The notes under the pieces are model-generated. The model saw only the letters and a list, made by a program, of their open reading frames with translations, was not told the origin of the DNA and did no database searches. Positions 37,301-47,300 of a DNA stretch of 64,000 nt are shown here, piece after piece. Source of the stretch: Ianthella basta (Eukaryota > Porifera > Demospongiae > Verongiida > Ianthellidae). The stretch is taken from the NCBI GenBank assembly GCA_964019415.1, contig OZ025883.1, positions 3,719,586 through 3,783,585 on the forward strand. Reading direction: 5' to 3'. Position 1 is the first letter of the stretch. Every line of letters starts with the position of its first letter. A program made the translations under genes and the position numbers.

Positions 37301-40300
37301 AAGAGGTGCTTTTCAAGGTTGGCCATTTTGCTTTGTTCCTTATATATATTGTATACTGCTTCTATGCTGAGTATTTATATGCTTAATCTCTTACACTTTC
37401 ACACATTCTGCATGGGGTTTGTGCTTTAATGAGCACTGTAGTTTTCACAAGGTGATCATGATGTGCCTGCCTGTTGTTCAAGAACAAGAAGCAGAACATC
37501 AAGAACAGTTATAATATGCTTGTGAACATTGTCTCATTTAATCTTCCTACTTGACCTCTTGTGTTAAACGAATATGACAGGTGACTGAGGGGTAGGGTGG
37601 GGCATGTCCTGTGTGCTGTGCTGTTTAAACAAACATCAGGCGTGGTTAGCCACAGTTTTGACACCTCATTATCAGCTCCCTATTTATGCTTTGTATGAAT
37701 TTGTAATAGCTTGATTCTTCTTTTGAACAATTGAGCACACCGTGAACACTTAACAATTCAATTCAATACAACGTTTTGCCAATCACAGGCTTCATCAGCA
37801 TATATACAACTGAGAATAAAAGAATAGGTGACAGCTTTTACACAAGCACAGTGAGCAATGATTGGTCAGTTTCTGACCAATCAGATGGATAAAATGTTTA
37901 ATTCTCTCCAGGCCTAATTAGGGAGTTCCACACTGGACTCAGGGGGAACCCCAAGTCCATCTTGTAGGCCTTTCTCTTCCTGATGTGTACACTTTCCTTG
38001 ATCCTTCTCTCTCTCCATCTACTGTCCCTGTCCACTACTGTGCCCACGTCCCAATTCATACAGTGGTTTGTCGTCATGCAGTGGACTGCATTAGCATTCC
38101 TTACGTCTCCCATGCTCACTGCTCTCTTGTGCTCATGCAGCAATCCTTGTCTTTGAATTCGATCAGTGGCCTACCTGTCTCTCCGATGTAGACTTTGTCA
38201 CTCTGTGCACAAGGGATCTGGTGCACCACTCTCTTGACTACATGTTTCTTTGGTCCTTTCACTCTTGTGAGCAGGCTCCTCAATGTGCTCCTCTGCTGGA
38301 ACACAGGGTGTACTCTGAGCTTCCTGCAGATGTTCCCCAGCTTGTCTGAGGTTCCTCTCATGTATGGTAGTACACACAAGGTCCTCCTCCCTGGCTGCCC
38401 TCCTTGTTGCGTCTCCTCCTGTTCCCTTCTCGGCTTCATGCACCTGTGATGAACCTTCTTGGGTATCCATTCTTATGGAAGGTCATTCTTAGGTGCTTCT
38501 CTTCAGCTTCCAAGTCCTCTGCCTCACAAATCCTATTGGCTCTGCTTCTCATGCACTGGATTATCCCGTGTTTCACCCTGTCATGATGGTTAGATGAGAA
38601 GTGGATGTAACGGTCAGTGTGGGTCTTCTTCCTATGGACTGAGTTGAAAGTTTGTCATCACGTTTAGTCACCATGACATCCAGTAAAGGAAGCTTTCTGT
38701 CCCTCATCCAGTTCTATAGTGAGCTGAATGCTGGGCCTGATTGAGTTTAGGTGCTCAAGGAAGTCTAGCAGCTTGTCCCTTCCCTTGTTCAAGACAACAA
38801 AGGTGTCATCAATGTAACGGAGCCATGTGGCAGGCTTCACCTCTGCTGATTCCATGGCCAGTTCCTCGAAGTGCTCCATGTAGATGTTTGCCACCACTGG
38901 TGACAGTGGGTTACCCATGGCTGCATCTTCTTTCTGCTCATAGAATCTGCCGTTCCACATAAAGTATGTGATTGTCAAACACAGGTGTAGCAGTCTTTCA
39001 ACAGACTCCACCGTGAGAGTGGTTCTATCTTCGGCTTCTTGTCCTCCTGTCTTTTGCCAATCACTTCCAATGCTTCTGCAATGGAACTTTGGTAAAAAGT
39101 GAGGTCGCATCAAAGCTCACCAGTGTACTGCCTTCCTCTAGTTTCAGCGTCCTTGCCTTCTCAACCAAGTCCCTCCAGTTTCAACCTCTTTGCCTTCTCA
39201 ACAAAGTTCCCTCCAGTTTCAGCCTCTTTGCCTTCTCAACAAAGTCCTCTCCAGTTTCAGCCTCCTTGCCTTCTCAACAAAGTCTCCAGAGTCCTTGACA
39301 AATTACGTATGCCAAATCCCTAATTATTAACCATTTTTATCCATCTGATTGGTCAGAAACTGACCATTGAATTGTTAAGTGTTCATAGTGTGCTCGATAG
39401 TCCAAAAGAAGAATCAAGCTATTACCTACTCAGCATGTCTAACAATTCCCACAATGAATCTGTAATCCAGTGTGGAAGTCTTTGAGTGGTATTTGGTTGG
39501 TTCTAGGAAGTCTGCATTCTGCCAAGCAGCAATCCGTGAAATACCCATGCAGAAAGTATGCAGAGAAAGTTAATTGTATCATGTTCCATATTGAATTGCA
39601 CTTTCTCATTGCTACTCAACATCATCATTCGAATGGTGATGATGATCATTATTACTGAAGTATCATGAAGTTCTGAATAGAAGCCTGATATACAGCAATT
39701 GTCATTTATTAATGTATCACTTCTTTGCATACAGTTTCATGTATCTCTGCGGTAGCAAAAGTAGGATATGGGTTGGAAAGGGAAATGGAATAATGTACTG
39801 CGAGGCAAAGCCAAGCTGTATATCATTCCCTCATCTTTCCAACCCATATCCTTTTCCTTGCTACTGTATAGGTGATTGGTAGGAAGTTGGATGTGATGTC
39901 ATCTCACTGTACGTGTGAAAGGAAAAGCCTCTCAAGTGGAACCTACGTACCTGCTCTGTCATTCAAAGAAAACATGTATATATCTCTTTCCAGTCTCTTG
40001 ATTTACCAGAATTGTTTGCCCACTGTATCCAGACTGTCTTGTGTGCAGGTATAGAGTGGCAGTTGATTGCCAGCTCTAGCTTTCACATGCTGAAGAATGT
40101 TGTCAGCAGCTTCCCCCCAAACACAATTTCAGGCTCACAGCAATGTGAACACATCCTGCTATAGCCTGCCTTCTTCAACCTCTTCCTGTTGCCGAGCTTG
40201 AGGAGTTCTTCAGCTACCCTTCAATATGTAGCTAAGTAAACCTGTATTATTGGACACTTATTCGGTCATTACACTGAAATCAAGCAACTTGTGAACACTG

Positions 40301-42264
40301 AACAACAATACGATGTGCAGCGCCAATAAGAGGATTCTTAGAGATCACTAGAGACACTGGTAGGTAGCTAGCAAGTGATAATGAATCTTTGAGTGTAATT
40401 AGTTAAATGGTTGCTTGAAGATGGCTCACCTTAGATATCCCTAATTAAAATATGTCTCGTTAGCTAGCTGCTTGAACACCACTGCAGTGGTCCTATGCAA
40501 ACTTGTGTGAGAATGATTTTTGGCTCGCTCTGCATGCAAATGCAGTATGTACATAGCAGTGCTAGCATATGCAATGATTATGCTAGCACTGCTTCACATG
40601 GCACATGCACTCATGATCTTTGCCTAATATGAGATGTAGCTACCATATTCCAAATATATCTAGAAAGGACTGCATGCATTATGGATGAGTTGATCTGTTG
40701 CCACAGTGACTAGTTGTATAGCTGTGATGATGCTATGTATATGGCTGATATATAAGTACATTGGATGAATGCATCTGTGTACACGACTAAGCATGCTTCA
40801 ACAGCATAGCCTACCAGCTATGTACTGATATGTAGTTCTCTTTCTAATTTACGTATGCTGCTGAGAAGTGGAGATCAAGTGTGACAAAGGCCCTCTAGGT
40901 CACTGGCAAAGTGACTCTGCATGCATGGCAACAGGCAGCAGATCATAATTATAGCAAAACCATTGATTAATGCCCCACTTTGTGCATGTAAATTACAGAA
41001 CCTACCATAGAAGATGACTAATCTCGTCACCTAGGTTGCCATTTTACAGGCTCCACCTACTGATGAAGGTGGTGTGGTGCCAAACACCAGTGCCTCTGGT
41101 ATCAACGGTTTTTGGCTGCTACATGTTGCAGCATTTCTTTGCTAGTCTGAGGGGAGCAAACATGAGTATCCTAGCTACTTTCTGTATATAGCTGACTTGG
41201 ACCAACCATGCATGAAAGTGGTTCAAGAATAATCAATCTGTATAAGGTGTACAAGCTCAACTGTGCCTTATAACACTCTGCACATGCAAGCAATTGAGAT
41301 GCCATTGGCTGAACACACATGCATAGTACATGTACTGTAGCTATATATGGGTTGGTTAACATCAATGGTCAGGGCGGCTGAGACTGTGGAACCAAATTCT
41401 GTGGCATGTGGCACAAGACCCCCTCCAGTACGTATAGGGGGTGTATGTGCATGCCAAATGGTGATCAGGCTTATGAGACCAGTAGGTAATAGCTGTACAC
41501 TACGCAAAAGGGCAGGTGTGTGATGTGACATTCAAAACTGCCACAGATGTAGTATCACTATAGTTTAAGTTGTCTCATGTAGTCAATAATTAGCAGAAGT
41601 ATGTCACATTTCCTCACTTTTGCTGCCCATAACAACTGTCTTATTCTGCCCTTTGTTGTAGGATCACCACAGAAACAGTGCTGCGCTACCTCCTGCCAGG
41701 CTGTTTTGTGATCTGCAGTAGCCAGAGTTCTGACTCCAACTTAACTCTGTCAGTGAAGAGTCCCAGCGGCACTATTGTGCACCATCCCATTCTAAAGAGT
41801 GGAACTGACTATTACCTCAAGGTGATATGCACAAGTCTAAGAATCATCCTGAAGGACCATATGCATGCAGAGGTTATGTGCTGTATGGTTTAGATTCTCC
41901 CAGGCCCCTACTGTAGTTGTCTGAAATAATAGAAATTCTTGCAGGTTTGACACCTTTGCTTGCCTAGCTGCTTCAACTTCATCTCCTGGCTTGTGATCAA
42001 GATCCACCAGGGGCTGAATTGTAATTACTGCTGATTTTAGACTGTATTTCACTGAGACACTTATCGTAACTTTGGCATCGAGTGGGCTTAAACATAGAAG
42101 ATGATAAATTGACTTGCTTTACATCACATAATATTTCCACTCTCTGATTGCAGGGTGCAGAGTGTGCCCGCTACAAGCGACTTATCGACCTTGTAAACCA
42201 TCTGAGCAAGGTGAAGGAGGTGCTTCCTTGCTGTCTCTTCCTTCCTGATAATGAACCTCAGTGA
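34378..42264 (+). CDS. Short SH2 adaptor paralog with degenerate FLVR motif
   Basis: Five exons: 34378-34476, 35614-35736, 35885-36030, 41662-41821, 42154-42264. All junctions agree in phase (0, 0, 2, 0), giving 212 aa. Order: unique leader (MKRIASDMQLLLNDDN), proline motif PPSVPPRKS (PxxPxR, an SH3-ligand type), coiled coil (VEREMKQLQQEIEQLNAK), helix, then an SH2-like domain from GEPWFKPYWER. The FLVR strand reads GCFVICSS, so the phosphotyrosine-binding arginine is cysteine; the following LTLSV strand and IVHHPIL (His) remain. The neighbour at 44305 has GSFLVRES there. Same strand, same exon phases and 52-codon matches make these tandem duplicates. Exon 3 may start at 35882. The 5.6-kb intron before the SH2 exon contains two dead transposons. 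ATG 34378 lies one base after an acceptor-like CAG, so a 5' non-coding exon is possible. Confidence 0.8.
35284..35478. mobile_element. MITE, relative of the 27300 element
   Basis: Begins TACAGTGGTTTCTCCATTTC and ends TAGAAATTGTGAAACCACTGTA-like, with the same TCCTGATTGACATTTGCACA subterminal block as the CFAP74-intron copy. It ends 135 bp before exon 2 of the SH2 gene. Confidence 0.75.
36600..37150 (+). pseudogene. Tc1/pogo-type DDE transposase fossil
   Basis: Broken frames still read LYQDNDHDPKHMSMYA (cf. the QDNDPKHTS block of Tc1/pogo transposases), then a shifted KAPDLTPLRC (cf. SPDLNPIE), then RDKHKPKNLEQVKDGMMTCW (cf. KPKTKEEL..GI..FW). Several stops and frameshifts; no intact TIRs found. 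Sits in the long intron of the short SH2 gene. Confidence 0.65.
37771..37799 (-). other. Degenerate hammerhead ribozyme core in the Penelope element
   Basis: The minus strand reads CTGATGAAGCCTGTGATTGG then CAAAACG: the conserved CUGAUGA, a GCC/GGC stem II with a 7-nt loop, and AAAACG where the family has GAAACG. Hammerhead motifs are known in Penelope-like terminal repeats. The G-to-A change at the catalytic guanine should inactivate this copy. Confidence 0.6.
39130..39297. repeat. Four tandem copies of about 37-41 bp inside the Penelope element
   Basis: The unit TTTCAGCCTCTTTGCCTTCT (continuing CAACAAAGT) is repeated, with lengths not all multiples of three. On the coding strand it encodes EKARRLKLE-like repeats that break frame. 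Confidence 0.85.
39426..41661. other. Intron sequence, nothing recognised
   Basis: Remainder of the long intron of the short SH2 gene. It is AT-rich, with a short inverted CCAACCCATATCC / GGATATGGGTTGG pair (about 39763 and 39837) and no supported exon. Confidence 0.5.
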
Positions 42265-42584
42265 AGAAGACATTGCTCATGAGAAGCAAACATGCTGCTG
42301 CTGTGTATGATGATTGTATTCAGCGATTTTAATGCTTCAGAATCCTGGGACGCACAGATATTGCAATCAATTGTTTATTCATGTTATGACAACATTATGT
42401 AGCTAGTATATATTTCTCTGTTTTCTTTTCAATTGTACTAGCTATTTCAGCTAATGTGTTCATGGTATAGGACAGTGATTCTTTTGTATGATTGACCATG
42501 CAGAACAGGATGTATACGTACATATACTTCACATGAAATTAAGTTATGGTATACTAGTGAATGCAGCTGTGATATTAAAAGTGA

Positions 42585-42985
42585 CGGTCGAGCGAATAGT
42601 CGAATGTTCGTTCGGTAACCGAATGTTCAAAGGATAATTTATATTTGTTCGAATAAATTAATAGTCGTGTAAGTTTATGACGTCATAAAATGGCCTCAAA
42701 CCCACATAAAACTCGATCGTTTCGCTCGTGAAGCAGTGGATATCTACGGAACGAAACACCTCCTAACTTTCATGGATTTCTGTACGCAGAGACGACAGAA
42801 ATATGCTTTTTGTCAGGTAAAATGTGCCTGTTCTTTATTCCTCTTTCTCCTCCACCTTCGGTATAGCATTCACAGAAGACTGCCATGTTTTGGTAATCAC
42901 TTCCGGTGGAACAAATATTTGATTATTCGTTCATTAGAAATAACGATTATTCGAACTTAAAATACAGTATTCGTTCGACCCTCGA
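42585..42985. mobile_element. TIR element with GGTCGAGCGAATA ends
   Basis: The left end GACGGTCGAGCGAATAGTCG is matched, inverted, by CGTTCGACCCTCGATTAT at the right. Inner TTCGAATA/TATTCG segments also pair. About 400 bp, no intact protein. It lies about 320 bp past the stop of the short SH2 gene. Confidence 0.6.
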
Positions 42986-43950
42986 TTATAAGAATAGTTA
43001 CCTAGATAATAGGTGCATAATTTTCCAATACTGATTCGTCCTCATTGGTTCTGAACTTTGAATCAGCCAGTACACTGTGTACTCTCCAACATTTTCATGC
43101 ACGGCGGAACTGCTCAGCTGGCAGCTCATGCTGGCCATGGCCTGTTCAGATTTTTAGGTCTGGCCATTCTTCATTTATAGCTAAGATACTTGCTGGCCTG
43201 TGCGTGTGGCATCTAGGTAATACTGTCTTGACTTGGCCTGACCACATTTAAAGGGCTTCACCTGGACCTGATTTAATGTGTAAATATTACAGTTGTGTTT
43301 GCATGTATTCATGACAAAGGCTGGTGTGTTAGATGGTCGCACAGGGGGTACATTCATCCCCACTCCAATGTAAAAGTAAGGCAGGATTGTCAGAAAGAGT
43401 GTCATTTATAGGCCTTCCATAAAGAGTAGGACTGGAATATTGGTAGAAGAGATTCCACGAGACTGACATCTGCAGAGAAATATGTGTATGGGCAAACTGA
43501 ATAGAAATTGAGTTTGACCAACCACCTGTACCTACTTTCATAATGTGTGTGGCTGTGACGGACTTCCATGAACCCCAATATGCATGCACTGCTAACTATG
43601 TCGGTAGACCCATAATTGTGTATCTATAATACATGGTGCTGCTTATGTATGCATGCTGTACTGCATGAGGCCGTGTTAGGAACGCATGGTGATATATTAG
43701 GAACCACGTGTTAGATTACAGCTGCTCCCTACTGTGTGTACCCCTGTATGCAATGATTCAGTTTTGCATCTGTGGCGATTCATGGTGAAGTGATCATGCC
43801 CCACGTTGACGAATCCACCACAATACCCCTGTGAGCCTAACCAGGCATTGAACTGTTGATTGATTGATTGGGTTGTGCAGTGTGAATGCAATAGGTGAAA
43901 CAAAGTGTAGCTACTTGATTAATTAGGGTGCTTCCGTCAGTAGCTGATAG

Positions 43951-44189
43951 GGTAGTGATATGTCCGTTATACCCAACTCTTGAATAAGTAAGAAATAGTT
44001 TTATTCATATGTGCATGTCTTTGTATGAATCAGTGATTGTCAATTATATGGGGGGTACTATATATGTATGGTTCTGTTGGCAATCACATCAGTGTCCGCT
44101 GCAGTGTGTTGGTAACCGGATGTGAGGCCGAAGTAAATTAATTAACGGAATTAACGCCTGTCTTCCTAGGAACAGGGACACTGAAGAAC
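43951..44189. repeat. 240-bp direct repeat, copy 1
   Basis: GGTAGTGATATGTCCGTTAT ... GAAGTAAATTAATTAACGG ... GGAACAGGGACACTGAAGAA. It matches 45947-46190 along its whole length with scattered differences. Its right end is about 115 bp upstream of the PTB-SH2 start codon. Confidence 0.85.
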
Positions 44190-44304
44190 GGATGGTTGTC
44201 AAGTGAACTGTGTTAGTCTTCATCCTCTGGTCGTGAGTCGAACGGCCAAGTATCTGCTGTGAGCGCTCTGCGTACAGATCCATTTGCCCATCCATTGCCG
44301 CGTG

Positions 44305-47300
44305 ATGCAAGCCGTGAGTGCGAAGGAACAGCTGACACAGGAGCAAAGGGAATGGAGTGGAGAGAATAAGTACAGGGAGATGGAGGGCTTCCCTTCTTCT
44401 AGGCGCGATGATGACTTACGGAGTATGCCTGTAGAGAGCAGTGGAGACTCTGAGCGAAGCCAAACGTTGGAAGCCTGGCACTCCGCCGCGCAGCGTACGA
44501 ACTTTGGGCCGCCAAATTTGGACCGCGGCGCACAGCACACTGAAGCGTCACTGGGCAATATGATGTGCTACAAGTTCGCAGGGTTCGAAGTGAGTATGCA
44601 TGCATATATATTATACACACATTTGTGATCATCAATCACACATTACAAAACTGTACTCAGCGCACACTGCATGCTGCATATGCAAGTTACTGACAAGTAC
44701 AGTTGGTGCCTTGCGTGTGTATAGGCACTCCTGTATGCATCCATGACAGCTAGTAACGCTGTGTGAGTTCATGCCTAGCTGTGTGAGTATACACACACTA
44801 GCATTGACTATCTTTGCAACTGTTTCAGATATGGTGTGTACAAGTATGGCTTCTATTTTCACTTGATGTGTGTAGCTATGGGTCTGATCCCACCATTATA
44901 CAAGTATCAACAGCTTGGTCTGTAATCTCCACAGGCACTAATGGTTGCTGCTGTTGTGAATTCATGGGGTGATAATTCCCACAAACTCCATGTAATAGCT
45001 ATTCATCTTTAGTGCACTTGAGCCCATCAAAAGAGTAGAGCCGTGCCATAATGGGAAAGGGAAGGCTTGCTCTTGGAGTACAAGCTCATCAGAACCCTAT
45101 AGGTGAATCATTGTGAGCAGTGACAAACCAGAATCAATTAACAGCCATGCGGGGTGTTTTGACCACATAGGCCTTCGTAGGCTGCATACAAAAACTGATC
45201 AGAGCCTACCTGGGTCAGCAGTGCTTGTGGACAAACTGTTGAACTCCTCACTCTTGAGCTCCCGGCGTGTGTTGAGCATTCAAGACATGCACTTGAATCA
45301 TAACATGCACCACATGTGCACTGTTGTGGCGTATGCACTTGTGCATGCGCTGTGTGAAGCATGTTGTGTTTGCATCCCTTATGTGCACCCTAACACCCTT
45401 GACAGGGTTTCAGCAGTCAATGCTGCTGGCTATACCTAACAAACTATGCATTTCTTAGATACATGTGTGGAGTAGAGTTCATTGTTATCCTGTGGTTGTG
45501 CCCTCTGTGGTGTTATGTGATAAATGGTGCCTCATCATGTGCAGCCTCGTGCTATTGAGGCACCTTTAGCTCCTTGTTCAATCTCAAATTAGCCCTTTGA
45601 CATCTGCCTCATCTGTGATGACAGTTAATGACGCACAACTAACTATACAACAGGGGAGATGCACATGGCCGCCACCCATACTGTGTGTGCATGGGTCAGT
45701 GCTTGCTGACAGGTACAGCTTGTCTCAGGGCAAGGTGTAAAGTTTCCTGTTGTAGCCTTATACAGCATTATCAGCACTAACACTTGACACAAGTGTGACA
45801 GGGGTACAGTACACAATAGGCTGGTGCATTTGTCAAGGTTGTTCAGAATGTCTTGCGACTCGCAATATACCATGAACCTTGATGTCACTTGGCACCATAA
45901 GCAGCCAGGGGAACTGAACAGTTCAGGTATTATGGTTAACATTACAGGGTGGTGATATGTCCGCTACCCAGCTCCTGAATAATTAAGAAATAGTTTTATT
46001 CATAATTATGTGTTGTCTTTGTATGAATCAGTGAGTGTCAATTATATGTGGAGGGTACTATATGCATAATTCTGTTGGCAATCACATTATTGTCGCCCTG
46101 TGGTGCATTGTTAACCAGGTGTGCAGCCGAAGTAAATTAATTAATGAAATTAACGCCAGTGTTATCTTAGGAACAGTGACACAGAAGAATGTGTTGTACA
46201 TTACGTGCATCCCTGCATGTACACATTTGGGTGTGTGTTGTGCTTGAATAAGAACCACATTACAAGTGTATGTGTATATGTCTACTGCTGACTATTATAA
46301 CTGATGTGTGAACTATCCTCATTAAAGATTTGCTAGGTTTCTCATTTGATAGTACTGCATAGGTGGCATCCAGCTGTACGCATGATGTACACCCCGATTG
46401 GTGGTGCATGCTCGGTGTGAACGGACACATATCATGCTACATGTTGTTCATGTTATGCATTATCAACTGCACATTAATTTTAGGCAGACTCACAATTTTC
46501 TCCCTTTGCTCCATGCAGTATGCTGGCAGCTTCCCACTGGTGCTCAAAGATGCTGACGATGCCATTTTGGACTGCTTGAAGAGCAAGGTATTTCCCACTG
46601 TAACCCTCAAGGGAGGCAAGCAGGTTGTCCTAATTGCTGACAGCAGCACTGTGCAAGTGCACCCGGTGCTAGATGGATGTCATTCCAATGTGAGATGATG
46701 ATCATTTACTTTATAGCATACATATCACTAACTGGTACCTATGCATGTTGAATGGTAGTATCCCCTTGTAATACACATATTGTGTCTGTGCGCTGGTCCA
46801 ATGGTTGTGCAGTGTATGTCCGTACCTGAGTACATATAATCATTGTTCCACTTCATTCCCATGAGCAAGTTGGAGTGATTGTTTGTTGCATCCAATTCAT
46901 TCTAACTAGCTCTGTATATATAGTGTAAGTTATGGTGCTGTGCATGTGACTTGTGCCTGGGGTGTGTTCAGATTTCCATTGCAACTAACGCACATAGTGA
47001 GACCATCATGCATGAGTGAGTTAGTCATGTTCGTATTGCAACTAGCACTGTGGCAGTGGTGGTGATCTATGAGTGGGAAAATGTTTGGTATGTGTGCTTG
47101 TGGTTGTCATCAAACAGTTAGTAGCAATGACACGCTAGTGAAAATTAACCCTATACGCCCGAAATTCAAATACTCCCGCTGCACCCGCTGTTTACAAATA
47201 TTAATGGATGCTTCTGATTTAGTAAATGTTAGGCCCATTTCCGACCTCATGCTTGAGCGATTCGTGATGCCAGTTATTAGGATGGCGAAAAGAAGACGTG

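Larger units (their letters stand above)
37702..39425 (-). mobile_element. Penelope-like retroelement, truncated and frameshifted
   Basis: The minus strand carries a reverse-transcriptase core (DAAMGNPLSPVVANIYMEHF, then TWLRYIDDTFVVLN) from about 39113 to 38664, then in another frame PLLDVMVTKRDDKL. A linker with YMRGTSDKLGNICRKLRVHP follows, then a GIY-YIG endonuclease (HQIPCAQSDKVYIGETGRPL) near 38190, and after one more shift EHKRAVSM...NHCMNWDVGTVVD. This is the RT-EN layout of endonuclease-bearing Penelope elements. Both ends carry inverted copies of about 65 bp (GTAATAGCTTGATTCTTCTT... at 37702 and its complement ending 39425). The 5' part of the RT is missing. At least three frameshifts make it dead. 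Confidence 0.85.

Noticed and set aside
34378..42264. Treating the short SH2 gene as a pseudogene because of the lost arginine
   Set aside because: All five exons are open, splice sites are canonical and phases match, so a functional but altered protein is at least as likely.
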